From assembly GCA_018350325.1 (NCBI GenBank), contig JAEVLN010000016.1:1100693-1164692 (forward strand): 64,000 bases of DNA. The letters run 5' to 3'. The DNA comes from Globodera rostochiensis. Taxonomy: Eukaryota > Nematoda > Chromadorea > Rhabditida > Heteroderidae. How positions within the stretch are numbered: position 1 is the stretch's first letter; each line of letters opens with the position of its first letter. Positions 11,401-23,155 of this stretch are shown piece after piece. Below the pieces are notes generated by a model. The model saw only the letters and a program-made list of their open reading frames with translations. It was not told where the DNA came from and did no database searches. Made by a program: the position numbers and the translations under genes.

Positions 11401-11953
11401 ATTTTCGAAAATTAAACTAAAACATTTGTTAGATGGGGTGCAGTCTTGTGCAAATTACTCTCGCCGTCTGACTCTCTCTTTTTAGTACACTATTTCTCCA
11501 TAAAATAAAATTTTCAAAAATTAAACTAAAACAATTGTTAGATGGGGTGCAGTCTTGTGCAAATTACTCTCGCCGTCTGACTCTCTCTTTTTAGTACACT
11601 ATTTCTCCAAAAAATAAAATTTTCAAAAATTAAACTAAAACAATTTTTAGATGGGGTGCATTCTTGCCCAAATTGCTCTCGCCGTCTGACTCTCTCTTTT
11701 TAGTACACTATTTCTCCATAAAATAAAATTTTCAAAAATTAAACTAAAACAATTTTAAGATGGGGTGCATTCTTGCCCAAATTACTCTCGCCGTCTGACT
11801 CTTTCTTTTTAGCACACTATTTCTCCAAAAAATAAAATTTTCAAAAATTAAACTAAAACAATTTTAAGATGGGGTGCATTCTTGCCCAAATTACTCTCGC
11901 CGTCTGACTCTCTCTTTTTAGCACACTATTTATCCAAAAAATAAAATTTTCCT
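6635..11953 (-). repeat. Satellite array, ~109-bp unit (right array of palindrome 1)
   Basis: About 49 tandem units of the same satellite in the opposite orientation. Variant markers repeat at a distance: the CTCTCTCTTGCACAC deletion variant (about 7080 and 9319) and the GATTAAAC..GTTGATGGGG variant (about 7230 and 9465) are both about 2.24 kb apart, so a ~2.2-kb block was duplicated. The array ends abruptly at about 11950 (AAAATTTTCCTAACG). Confidence 0.97.
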
Positions 11954-11984
11954 AACGAAGAGGGAAAAAAGAAAGGGAAAAAAG

Positions 11985-12275
11985 AAAACTTCCCTTTCCG
12001 GAACAGGAAGCCAAAAATACGGGTTAATTAAATCCGGTTTTCTCTTTTCCGGAACGGGAAGCCACTATACGTGAACCAAACCCGGTTTTCTCCTTTCCGG
12101 AACGGTAAGCTATGTACATGAACCAAACCCGGTTTTCTCCTTTCCGGAACAGGAAGCCAAAAATACGTGAATTAAACCCGGTTTCCTCCTTTCCGGAACA
12201 GGAAGCCAAAAAAACGTGAATTAAACCCGGTTTCCTCCTTTCCGGAACGGGAAACCAATATACGTGAACCAAATA
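11985..12275. repeat. Short tandem repeat, ~59-bp unit, five copies
   Basis: Five units of the type CTTTCCGGAACAGGAAGCCA plus AAAATACGTGAATTAAACCC, each with the palindromic core TTCCGGAA. The minus strand has a long open frame (12272-12024) only because the unit length is kept; it is low-complexity and not taken as a gene. Confidence 0.85.
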
Positions 12276-12930
12276 GCAGCGATACGTGGGGTAAAAGTGA
12301 AAGAAATATAAAGGAATTAATCAATCCTTCAACAGCAAAAACTAACGGCTGCGATGGCTAACCGCGGGTGGCGGGACGAAAATGACCCTATTCCATTTAT
12401 TGTTGATTTTTTGTTGGTTAAATTTGATAAAAGGCTCTGTTTAAATCAGGTTTAAGGTTCCGATCTGTCTGTGTTTTGAGGTTTCGGATCTCAACGAAAA
12501 GGTGGCTGATCAACATTGTGCATATGAATTTCTATTGATTTTTGGCCCAACCGGAAATTGACTTTTTTTTTTGTAAAATCATTCTGAGTCAAGACTTTTT
12601 AAAAACAAAACCATTTATCGCGGCTCAAGGGCCGTGTAAAAACCCTCACACGGACGGAATCTGCCCTTACTCGATGTTTATTCATAATTTTTCCGGTTAT
12701 TAAACACAGACAAATTTATGTGTTTAAAGCTAATTCATATTCCACAATTCCCTATATTTATTTTCTCGTGCAATATTTGCGCACTATGCTAATATTTTGT
12801 GCGCAGGCAAATTTGTAGGAAATTTTGTGGCCTATCTTTCTGGCCATACTGTAGTTGTTTTTTGCATAAAATTTTATCCATGCCCGCACTATAATTTGTG
12901 CCTTTTTGCATTTCTGAGAAAATTCCGAAT
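12276..12930. other. No gene recognised between the 59-bp repeat and the upstream block
   Basis: AT-rich sequence without an open frame of note, a conserved family block or inverted termini. Confidence 0.4.
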
Positions 12931-12939
12931 TTCGCGTCT

Positions 12940-13110
12940 TTTATTTATTGGTTGTACAAATGTGCCAAATAGTTTTCTCTTCTCTGGCTCATCAGGCGAC
13001 CGATTAACGGTTATCGATTTTTGTGTCTACCCTCATCGATCCATCGCTCATAAATTCAAATAGTTACTCCCTCTCCCACATTTGCTTCACAATCATTCGA
13101 ATAGACTTTT
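12940..13110 (+). promoter_or_regulatory. Conserved upstream block of F-box-like genes (copy 2)
   Basis: Reads ACAAATGTGCCAAATAGTTT, CATCAGGCGACCGATTAACG, TTTTTGTGTCTACCCTCATC, then CATTTGCTTCACAATCATTC. It ends about 130 bp ahead of the ATG at 13239. An acceptor-like CATTTTTCAG lies between (about 13182-13192), suggesting either a 5' UTR intron or spliced-leader addition. Confidence 0.55.
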
Positions 13111-13238
13111 TTTCGCCTCACTTCGATTGCCATTTGTCTGCCCCCCCTCAGAATACGATTTTTTTTATATTATTAAATATTCCATTTTTCAGTGTTCAGC
13201 TCATTAAATCAAAAAATCATTTGGATTAGCAACAACAA

Positions 13239-15353
13239 ATGTCGGACAATCCGAAGAAAGTGGAGAAGCAATTGGAAGAAATGTGAGTTTTGCCTTATTT
13301 CTACGAGCTCCGGGGAATCCCCCCGCCCTCACCGGAATGAAAGTCTTTTTTTCATCAGCTAAAAGAGAATTTCTGGTAATAGTGTGCTTTGTGGCCCCCC
13401 TTTTTTGAAAAATTTAAAATTTTTCTTTAAGTCATATAAAACAAATTTCCGGGGGTTTTCGGAGTCGCTGATCACGATTCTGACATTTATTTTACCCAAT
13501 TCCGAACCCCGAAAATGTGACGAATATGATCCCACAATTCATAAAATGCATCATCACCAAATCGCTTACGCCAGAGGAATTCGGCAAAATATGTGTTAAA
13601 AGTAGTAGAAACATTGCCAGATTGGGGGCGGAATTTACGCTTGTAAGTGGACCACATGCCTTCGATATTTTGCGTATGAACATTGGGATTGAGAAAATTC
13701 TCATTGTGGTTTACAGTATAGTAAGGGGGAACAAAAGAATGAACGTTAGCAGCGACTGGCGAAATTAAAAGGCGTTCAAAATGTAGATGAGATGGGACAA
13801 AAGCCGGCCAGCAGAATTTGAATTGGAGAGCGAATGCATCACAACGAATGGCCATTTCGTGCATTTGAATCGATTTTGGGCAATAAATGTTAATTTTGTG
13901 TAAATAAAAAAATTTCGAAAAATAGTTCGAATTCGGGTTCGGGGTTCGGAATTGGGTAAAATAATCGTGATCAGCGACCCCGGAAATTTGTTTTATATGA
14001 CTTAAAGAAAAATTTTAAATTTTTCAAAAAAGGGGGGCCACAAAGCACACTATTACCGAATTTCTGGCAATTGAAGGTTCTCACGCTCTTCCCGCTTTAA
14101 CGACAAAATTTTGCTACCTTTTTGACCAATTTTAACAAAACGCGCAATTCTATTTGCGGCACTCATTCATCTCATTTAACCCCGAATTTTTAGTTCCGTT
14201 TGTGACGACCTTTTGTTCGAAGTCTTCAAATTCTGTGACCCTTTTGTGCTCGGATTGAAAGTGGCACTGATCAGCGATACATTTGACATTTTGGTGGACG
14301 CGCATTTTAATTTGATGGAATGGTCGTTGGGACATTTGGACATTTGTCGTGCAAAGAAAGGAAATGGCGCTCAAATTGTCAAACGCTTTGACTGGGGCTA
14401 TAAAGTCGGACGGCGGCTGCCAATTCCGCGAAAAAAGCTTCCGGGCAAAGTGATCGGCTTCCAATGTCTTGAAATAAAGTCCTTAAAGTGTTCTGAAATC
14501 CCTAAAAAATATTTTAAAATTTTTAGTTACATCGATCGAAGTGCGATCGAATTTCTCCAACGCATCCGTAAAGTATTCGACTCCAAAGGAATCAATCTTT
14601 ACATTGGGACAGACACCGACGAAGACCGCAGTTGGCAAATCATTTGGAAAAAGATTTGGCCTCTGATCAAAGACAACATTTGCGGATTTGACTTGAATTC
14701 CTCTACACTCGACCGTTTGCGCCTTTTCTCTCCGACCGTTCTTCGCAATTGTGCAAGGCTCCGAGTGATCGACTTTTGTCATTTCCTCGAGTTTCCGGCC
14801 GATGACAGTGCCGGCGCTTCTGCTAAACAAGCTGTGGCCAAATGGTTGCATACGCCCCGCGGGGATGGCCTTCCGAAGGTGTTGCGATGCATTTTTCATC
14901 CGGAAAGAATGGAAGGACTCAAAATGGTGATTTTTTCTGCTTTTTCCCTTTAAATTCCTTTGTAACCTCTAGGCATTTGTCGATTCGTTCGAACAGGTCA
15001 ATTTCTTCATCGGCCTTTACATGGTTGGTAAGGACATTAAGCCATTTGAATTGGCGAACAATTTGACGGGGGAGCGATTGGAGTTTCGACACCTTAAAAA
15101 AGACAAATGGCTGTTGATTCGCCGTCCAATTGAGCGCGACGACGAAAAATGGGCCGAGTGGGAAAATGAGGCGGCTGAATTGGGTTGCTTTTGCCAATGG
15201 AATCGCATTTCCATTTACTTCGAAGACGGGGGCATCGACGATGGCGGGTAAGACAAAATGAAATTATTATCGTTTAAATAAAATATTTGTTTATTTCTAA
15301 TTTTCAGACGACGCAAACGAAGGGCCCGAGTGAGCAAAAAAGGCAAAAAGTGA
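13239..15353 (+). CDS. F-box-like family protein, five exons, basic C-terminus (copy B)
   Basis: Exons 13239-13282, 14194-14478, 14527-14926, 14973-15247 and 15308-15353 join with matching phases to 349 codons. The N-terminus is [14 protein letters not shown]; residues ~16-55 form an F-box-like helix set ([20 protein letters not shown]); [41 protein letters not shown] and [14 protein letters not shown] follow. F-box proteins usually bind Skp1 in ubiquitin ligases; that role here is inferred only. Relative to paralogs the last exon has small indels that shift its frame, replacing ..EPKKRK with [15 protein letters not shown], still strongly basic. Retention of the last intron would end the protein at 15250 (GG-GTAA). 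Intron 1 is 911 bp because it holds a Merlin element. Confidence 0.82.
13375..14057 (-). mobile_element. Merlin-type DNA transposon remnant with transposase 3' part
   Basis: Terminal inverted repeats of more than 100 bp start with GGTAATAGTGTGCTTTGTGG, flanked by an 8-bp direct duplication GAATTTCT (13367-13374 and 14058-14065). Inside, the minus strand encodes about 125 residues (13864-13487) with [17 protein letters not shown] and [14 protein letters not shown], the C-terminal part of ISXO2/IS1595-like transposases as used by eukaryotic Merlin elements; the E of NIEG would be the last acidic catalytic residue. The N-terminal Asp residues are missing, so it is a deletion derivative. It sits in intron 1 of copy B. 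Copy G has the uninterrupted site (43906-43913). Confidence 0.88.
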
Positions 15354-15540
15354 ATGAGCCGAACGGAATTTGGGTGGAATTTAAACTGAAATGGGCTAAA
15401 TATTGAAAGTGTTTCTTTCCCGCACATTGTAAAGCTTTTGTTGGTCAGAAATTTTGATAAAAAGCTTAGTTCAAATCAGGTTTTTAAGATTTGTCATTAT
15501 TATGTCAAAACCTGCAAAAAGCCTCGAATGCTTATAAAAA

Positions 15541-15640
15541 TTGATGCACCAATGTGCCCAAATAGTTTTTGCTTCTCTGCCTCCCCAGGCAAAAACTGAT
15601 CGATTTTGTGTCTGCCCTCATCGGTCTATAAAGACGGACT
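15541..15640 (+). promoter_or_regulatory. Degenerate upstream block (copy 3) without a downstream exon
   Basis: ACCAATGTGCCCAAATAGTT and GATTTTGTGTCTGCCCTCAT match the family block, but no first exon follows on this strand. The mirror copy is 28355-28454 on the minus strand. Confidence 0.4.
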
Positions 15641-16716
15641 CATTTACAACATCTCGGTATTCATTGCTTTTGCTAAAACGGTTTGATGCTCGCCGCTATA
15701 TGTGTCTCCGTCGTAAAACCGGCTAACCGAAACTGGAAGTACCGGTTTTCCGGTTTCGGTTGTCAAAAAAGAATCAAATTTTTAAAAATTTCTCGGCGAC
15801 GCCTATCGGCACCGCCGACTCCCACCCCCCCCCCCCCCCCTCCCAGAAGCTTAAAATAGGCCTAAAAAGGGCCACAAGCAAAAAATAGAGAAACAAGATT
15901 TTGAGAATTGTTTAACAACCACCGTAAATGTTCAGAGAAAGTCTGAAAAAATAATTAACACGGTCGGGGATCTGAATACACAGCCGTCCAGAGTTAAACT
16001 GCACCCACTTTTTTCTCAAGCTTCATAAAAGCCAACCCGATATTTTTTCCGGAGGCGCTTTAGTACCCCGAATTTTCCCTTTTTTTTTGCTCAACGACCG
16101 CCACACATCCACATTTCCAACAGGCCTCGAAGTCTCAAAAACGCACTAGTAATGGTTGAATTTAGGCTTTTCGAATGATTTAAGTCTTTCTTATACCCGG
16201 GCAAAAAAGGGAACATAGATATTTACCAACGCCAAAGCTTCGGGAAAACAAGACCCAAATTGAAAAGAAAAAAGCAACAATTTCAATGTTTAGTCTGTGT
16301 TCTGTTTGAATCCAAATCCATTCGTACTCAGAACTGAAAATTCGGTAATCCTAAAGAATGAGGTTCCGAATTTTTTTTCAAAAAATAAACATTTTATAAG
16401 TCGTTACAAATGGGACTAGAATCCGAATCTGAACTCCTTGCTCGAGTTGAACCTCGGACCCGAATTTTTTGAAAAAAGGATTTTCTAAATTTTTTTACAA
16501 TAAAATATTGAAAAGGTGGTTCCCGGGTTTTCTGCGTAGAATTCGAAAGTTCGGCTTCGTGTTCTACGCATAGTTTAACCCTAAAAAACATGCATTTGAA
16601 ATTTTAAACGTCCAAAATTTTTTTAAAAATTTTCTCGGAATCCCCATTCTTTATGATTACCGAAAATTCTTCTATTTATGGCATTAGTTTTGCTTATTCC
16701 CTTCAAAAAAACTCAC
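15641..16716. other. Non-coding repeat mosaic (mirror at about 27282-28354)
   Basis: Holds a GC hairpin repeat (15793-15820) followed by a C run, a transposon-like piece near 16380-16590 (GTTCTACGCATAG, GAACCTCGGACCC) shared with 27407-27604, and AT-rich spacer. The small open frames lack family signatures. Confidence 0.45.
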
Positions 16717-16760
16717 ATTTCCTTCAATTCCTTCTCCGCTTCCTTTGGATTGTCCGACAT
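16717..16760 (-). pseudogene. Orphan first exon of the F-box-like family (palindrome 2 left arm)
   Basis: Mirror of 27238-27281 and reads MSDNPKEAEKELKE with a good GTGAG donor. No exon 2 of the family follows before the head-on copy B. Confidence 0.6.
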
Positions 16761-17720
16761 TTGTTTTTTGTTTTTGCAAATTCAAAATGATTTTAATGAT
16801 AAACTGAAAAATGGAATTTTTAATACATATAAAAATTAGGAAATGCGCTCTAGAAGCTCACTATGGGTACACTCCAGCAGCAGAGAAAACCGAACGGCAC
16901 CCAACTCGTTCCCCTTAATAAAATGACAAAAAACTCAATTCGTACAAAATTGGTGCGAAAAACACACACGAATTCGGGTTCTTTTTGTGTATGTCGAACC
17001 CAGGACCCAAAATTCGAACAATTAGTCGAAACAAAAATTTTCTAAAAAAATTTGGGCAGGATGACATTTCATTTACGTGACCATATGTATACATACTAAC
17101 CCAAAATACGACACTTCATATACGCGCTTCGGACCAGGGCTGTGTCGAAAGTAAAAAAAAAAAGTCGAAATTGGCGCCTATCGGCACCGCCGGACATCCT
17201 CCACTCTCATGTAAACCAATTTGTTTTGAAAATTTTTCCGATCCCAAAATGCTTAATTTTGCAAAAATGTTGATGAAATTTCATTTACAAAAAGCCCAAA
17301 ATTTTCCGACGCACCTGTCGGCATCGTCGGGCTCTCACGATTTTCTTTAAAAGGATGGATTCTCATAGTGGAGTTAAAGAGTTAAAAATTTGAACTTTTT
17401 ATTGTTGTGTTTTTATGACTTTTGTAAGTGAAAAAATGCGACAAAAAAAGTTACTGAAAATTGTTAAAATTCGGGTTTATGCCGCCAATAAAAAAATTTT
17501 TTGGGTCACATAACCCACAAGTACCGTTAAAGCTCTAAGGAATTGGCTGGATGGAGGTCAGGTTTCGGGTAACCCGCCCCATCCCTGATACCCAGGTAAA
17601 AAAAAGAGAAAAGAATCGCAAAAGAAATTTCTTTAACGTCAAAGCTTCGGGGAAACAAGAGATTCATATTGAAAAGGATAAAAATTCTCATTTTGAATTT
17701 CCTTCCAAATTCTGTCATCC

Positions 17721-19441
17721 TCAGTTCTTTCTCTTTTTTGGCTCACTCGGACCTTCGTTTGCGTCAAACATTCTGGAAAGGAAATGGGCGCTATTTTATA
17801 ACTTAAAAATTGGATTTTAACAAAAAAAAATTTTTGAGAATCACAAAAATTAGTACACCCCCCTCCCAACATTGAGTGAGTGTCGCACAATTGGGCACCG
17901 TTTAATGATTTAGTCTTCTTTTTTAACGTTCCCCTGAAATAAAGCCCCCCTTTGGGGGGAGGGGGGGGGGAGTTGAAAATAGAACCCCCTGGGGCTCTAT
18001 TTTAGGTTATCGGTACTTACCCGTTGCCGATGTCCGTGTCTTCGAAGGCAATGTCGATGTGATTCCACTGCCAAGAGAAACTCCACTCAGCCACTTGCTT
18101 TTCCCATTCGGCCCATTTCTTCTCGTCGCGCTTCATCGGACAACGAACCAAAAGCCATTTTCGTTTGTCAAAGCGTCGCCACACCAATCGCTCCCCCGTC
18201 AAATTGTTTTTCAATTCGAATGGCACAATGTCAGCAGAAGACCAATTCCAACGATAAATGATGAAATTGACCGGATTAGTCGAATCGACAAATTCCTTAA
18301 AGGAATTTAAAACAGAGAAACAAATTCAAAAAATCACCCTTTTAAGTCCTTCCATTCCTTCCAAACGAAATCGGCATTTCAACATCTTCGGATGACCATC
18401 CCCGCAGGGCGTGTACAACCATTTGGCCACTGCTTGGTCAGAGGAAGCGCCGGCACTGTCATCGGCCGGGAACTCGGGAGAAAAGATCCAAAGGATTCGA
18501 TCAATCGGAAGTTTGGGTAATCGCGGAGAATGTCGGAGAGATTTGGCGCAACGGTTGAGTTGGAGGAAAGACTGCAAATGTTGTCATTGATCAAAGGCAA
18601 AATCTTTTTTCCAAATAATTTTCCCAGCCTTGGTCTTGGTTCTCGGCTGTTCCAATGGAAAGATTGATTTCTTTGGAGGCGAAAAATCGGACGAAAAAAG
18701 TTCGAGAAATTTCGATGACATTTCGGTCGATGTAACTAAAAATACGAAAAAATTGAACAAAAAAATTCAGGAAAAGCCTTTATAGAGGCATTCACACAAT
18801 TATAAAACCGGACTTTATTTGAAGGCATTCGAATCCGATCACTTTGTACTGGCAGCGCTTTTTGCGGATTTGGAAGCCGACGCTCGAACGTAGTCATTGA
18901 TTTTGAAAAATTTCACCGCCCATTTCCTTCAACTGCGCGGACGAATTTCCAAAATACCCAACTCATTCCCATTCCTTCGAATTGAAATGCGCGTCCACCA
19001 AAAGGTCAAATCGATCCGCTGAGAAGCGCCAGCTTTCAGTCCGAGCACAAAAGGGCCACAGAATTTGAACACATCAAACAAAAACGTCGGCACAAACGAA
19101 ACTGAAAAACTGTTTTAAAGGTCATATGAAATTCGAAAAAGGTGCGCCAAGTAGTGTTTAGGAACGTGAATCCGAATAAAAACCACTTTAAAAAGGTTTT
19201 TTTCCCCTATCCGGCTATAGTTTGCTTTAAATTCGTTTGCCATTAAAATCGCCGGGAGCCGATCAAGGTAAACTAAAAACTTTTTTTCATACATTACGGA
19301 GTACAGGGTATTTCAGAAACTAAAATGGACCCTAGCTATAAGTTTCCTGAATATGCCCCCCCTGTTCATTTCTTTTTCAAATTAAAAAAAAACTCACATT
19401 TCCTTCAATCGTTTCTCCACTTTCTTCGGATTGTCCGACAT
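17721..19441 (-). pseudogene. Error-rich mirror of the intact copy C (F-box-like)
   Basis: Exon 1 (19398-19441), exon 2 (18814-19101), exon 3 (18338-18735), exon 4 (18021-18295) and exon 5 (17721-17772) mirror copy C. Exon 2 and exon 3 carry extra bases (for example AAAAAA for AAAAA, TTTTTT for TTTTT) that break the frame several times. By contrast the end of exon 3 here (CTTAAAAGG) keeps an A that copy C lacks. The sequence still encodes EPKKRKN at its end. Real pseudogene or low-quality duplicate of the same locus; the homopolymer bias favours the latter. Confidence 0.7.
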
Positions 19442-19904
19442 TTGTTTCTTTGTTAGATTTATGATTCCAATGAGATAAAAACTGAAGAGCTTAATAAATA
19501 CATATTTATAAACAAACCGGTGGACAGAAATATGTAAATTTAATGAAATTTTAGATTGGGTTCCATTTTCAAATATTTGTCATTTAAGTACAAAGTGCCC
19601 CAAAAATGTCAGGCAACCCGGAATCCGGCAAATTCGAAAATCTTTAAAAATTGACTTTTACTAATTTTTCTGTACATTCGGCGATTATATCACTAAAAAA
19701 GGAACTTTTTCTTGACCAAAACTGCAATTCTAAGACCTAAAATTTGCACTTCAGTGCCCATGTTATAAACGCGGCAATGCCGGGGTTTCCTGACGAAAAA
19801 TTTTTGAAAGTCTCATTTTGCAAAAAAAAAAATTTGGTTTTTGGTACCATCTTTTTTTATCGGTCCTGAATTAAGGGTGAGGAAGAAGTCTTTCGAATGT
19901 TTGA

Positions 19905-20045
19905 AGCAAATGTGGCCATTTGAATTTATGGGCGATGGATCGTGTGAGGGTAGATACAAAATCGGATAACAGTTAATCGTCCCTGATGAGAAAGAGAAGA
20001 GAAAACTTTTTGGCATATTTGTGGCAATCCAATACAATAAACAGA
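19905..20045 (-). promoter_or_regulatory. Upstream block of the left-arm mirror copy
   Basis: Minus-strand match to the conserved block (TGTGAGGGTAGATACAAAAT and CTGATGAGAAAGAGAAGA on the plus strand). It lies about 460 bp ahead of the exon 1 at 19441, the same spacing as its mirror at 23990 from 24578. Confidence 0.5.
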
Positions 20046-20884
20046 CGCAAAATAGAGGGGAACAGGGACGGACCCACAACTTCGTTCACCATCCCCGAAT
20101 GCATGCGGCATCAGGGATGTGCTCTGGTTGACTTTTTAAAAAGCCAGAAATCAGGAAGTGTGGTCCTCCTTTTTGTGAAGCAATTCTTAAAGTCCGAACC
20201 GGCACAGCGCCAATTACGAAACCGCAACAGCTTTAACCGAATGTCCTTTTTGACTAATAGGATTGCATTCTAAATTAAAATATTCCAGAGGTAATGTATC
20301 CTTTTTGTTGAAATTAGCTCATAAGATTTAGTAATGGTAACGGAACCGCAACAGCTTTTAACCGAATGTCCTTTTGACTAATAGGAATTTGCATTCTAAA
20401 TTAAATATTCCAGAGGTAATGTGTAATTTGGACATGAATGCACCCCATACACGCCACAGATATTTTGGGCAGGATACACCAAGTACCTCAAACTTGGGTA
20501 ATAAACCGAAGAAAGAAGCGCTGTGGGGAGAATGAATGTTTTGGTCAAAGCAAATGTTGGATGAGCCCACTCTCTTTTCTTCCACTCGGCGACTGCTGCT
20601 CTCTTCAACTGTCAGCACATTCTTCTTCTGCATTGAGCATCAATTCTCTTCCAATTTTTACATTTTCGATGACGGAAAAATTTGATGGCTTTATTTTGGA
20701 ATTTGATTCTTAAAATCACGGGGGAGGCATTTCTAGCGAATTCGAGGGAAAAAGCAAACAAAAACTTTATTAAAATAAATTAAAAATATCCGATATAAAT
20801 TTAAAAAATTAAAAATTTTTCAACAGACGCAAATTCGCCTAAATTTTATATCAATCGATTCCTCTCATCAAGCTGAGTACGAAT

Positions 20885-22060
20885 ATCTATTATTTTCAGC
20901 TAGTTTCAGGTAAAAGAGACTGGCCAAAATGGAATAATTTAATGTTTGCAAGAAAAGCCTAGGGAGAACCATGCGCGGAACCTAAAACCACCCTGCTAAA
21001 TCTATTTCTAAACTATTATTTTCAGCTAGTTTCAGGTAAAAGAGACTGGCCAAAATGGAATAATTTAATGTTTGCAAGAAAAGCTTGGGGTGAAAAATCC
21101 ATTGCGCGGAACCTAAAACCACCCTGCTAAATCTTATTCTAAACTATTATTTTCAGCTAGTCTCAGGTAAAAGAGACTGGCCAAAATGGAATAATTTAAT
21201 GTTTGCAAGAAAAGCCTAGGAGAACCATTGCGCGGAACCTAAAACCACCCTGCTAAATCTTATTTCTAAACTATTATTCTCAGCTAGTTTCAGATAAAAG
21301 AGACTGGCCAAAATGGAATAATTTAATGTTTGCAAGAAAAGCTTGGGGTTGAAAGAACTATTGCGCGGAACCTAAAACCACCCTGCTAAATCTTATTTCT
21401 AAACTATTATTTTCAGCTAGTTTCAGGTAAAGAGACTGGCCAAATGGAATAATTTAATGTTTGCAAGAAAAGGAAAAATCCATTGCGCGGAACCTAAAAC
21501 CACCCTGCTAAATCTTATTTCTAAACTATTATTTTCAGCTAGTTTCAGGTAAAAGAGACTGGCCAAAATGGAATAATTTAATGTTTGCAAGAAAAGCTTG
21601 GGGTGAAAAATCCATTGCGCGGAACCTAAAACCACCCTGCTAAATCTTATTTCTAAACTATTATTTTCAGCTAGTTTCAGGTAAAAGAGACTGGCCAAAA
21701 TGGAATAATTTAATGTTTGCAAAAAAGCCTAGGAGAACCATTGCGCGGAACCTAAAACCACCCTGCTAAATCTTATTTCTAAACTATTATTTTCAGCTAG
21801 TTTCAGGTAAAAGAGACTGGCCAAAATGGAATAATTTAATGTTTGCAAGAAAAGCTTGGGGTAAAAATCCATTGCGCGGAACCTAAAACCACCCTGCTGA
21901 ATCTTATTTCTAAACTATTATTCTCAGCTAGTTTCAGGTAAAAGAGACTGGCCAAAATGGAATAATTTAATGTTTGCAAGAAAAGCCTAGGAGAACCATT
22001 GCGCGGAACCTAAAACCACCCTGCTAAATCTTATTTCTAAACTATTATTTTCAGCTAGTT
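20885..22060 (+). repeat. ~130-bp tandem repeat array, left half
   Basis: About nine head-to-tail units containing GCTAGTTTCAGGTAAAAGAG, ACTGGCCAAAATGGAATAAT, GAACCTAAAACCACCCTGCT and AAACTATTATTTTCAGC. Two variants alternate: units with AAGCTTGGGGTGAAAAATCC and units with AAGCCTAGGAGAACC. Short open frames arise from the unit length and are not genes. Confidence 0.95.
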
Positions 22061-22097
22061 TCAGGTAAAAGAGACTGGCCAAAATGGAATAATTTAA
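22061..22097. other. Turn-around of palindrome 2
   Basis: 37 bp between ..CAGCTAGTT and AACTAGCTG.. that are not paired to each other; the array changes orientation here. The arms are staggered by part of a repeat unit rather than by a symmetrical centre. Confidence 0.85.
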
Positions 22098-23155
22098 ACT
22101 AGCTGAGAATAATAGTTTAGAAATAAGATTCAGCAGGGTGGTTTTAGGTTCCGCGCAATGGATTTTTACCCCAAGCTTTTCTTGCAAACATTAAATTATT
22201 CCATTTTGGCCAGTCTCTTTTACCTGAAACTAGCTGAAATAATAGTTTAGAAATAAGATTTAGCAGGGTGGTTTTAGGTTCCGCGCAATGGATTTTTTCA
22301 TCCCAAGCTTTTCTTGCAAACATTAAATTATTCCATTTTGGCCAGTCTCTTTTACCTGAAACTAGCTGAAAATAATAGTTTAGAAATAAGATTTAGCAGG
22401 GTGGTTTTAGGTTCCGCGCAATGGTTCTCCTAGGCTTTTTTTGCAAACATTAAATTATTCCATTTTGGCCAGTCTCTTTTACCTGAAACTAGCTGAAAAT
22501 AATAGTTTAGAAATAAGATTTAGCAGGGTGGTTTTAGGTTCCGCGCAATGGATTTTTCACCCCAAGCTTTTTCTTGCAAACATTAAATTATTCCATTTTG
22601 GCCAGTCTCTTTTACCTGAAACTAGCTGAAAATAATAGTTTAGAAATAAGATTTAGCAGGGTGGTTTTAGGTTCCGCGCAATGGTTCTCCTAGGCTTTTC
22701 TTGCAAACATTAAATTATTCCATTTTGGCCAGTCTCTTTTATCTGAAACTAGCTGAGAATAATAGTTTAGAAATAAGATTTAGCAGGGTGGTTTTAGGTT
22801 CCGCGCAATGGTTCTCCTAGGCTTTTCTTTGCAAACATTAAATTATTCCATTTTGGCCAGTCTCTTTTACCTGAGACTAGCTGAAAATAATAGTTTAGAA
22901 ATAAGATTTAGCAGGGTGGTTTTAGGTTCCGCGCAATGGATTTTTCACCCCAAGCTTTTCTTGCAAACATTAAATTATTCCATTTTGGCCAGTCTCTTTT
23001 TACCTGAAACTAGCTGAAAATAATAGTTTAGAAATAAGATTTAGCAGGGTGGTTTTAGGTTCCGCGCAATGGTTCTCCTAGGCTTTTCTTGCAAACATTA
23101 AATTATTCCATTTTGGCCAGTCTCTTTTACCTGAAACTAGCTGAAAATAATAGAT
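22098..23155 (-). repeat. ~130-bp tandem repeat array, right half
   Basis: About eight inverted units of the array. Fewer copies than the left half, which shifts the symmetry centre of the whole palindrome relative to the physical turn. Confidence 0.95.

Larger units (their letters stand above)
14596..22060 (+). repeat. Left arm of palindrome 2 (~7.4 kb)
   Basis: Reverse complement of 22098-29399; coordinate pairs sum to 43995-43998 over the outer half (for example 14842/29153 and 17551/26447). It starts inside exon 3 of copy B and ends in the ~130-bp repeat array. Between about 18.3 and 20.1 kb this arm has extra single bases, mostly in homopolymers, relative to the right arm. Confidence 0.92.

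Noticed and set aside
1..11953. CRISPR-like array
   Set aside because: The repeated unit is ~109 bp with no unique spacers; variation is scattered within units. It is satellite DNA in a eukaryote.
21423..23017. Repeated short open frames (..LNYSILASLFYLKLAENNSL..)
   Set aside because: They come from the ~130-bp tandem repeat itself, occur in several places and lack any gene context.
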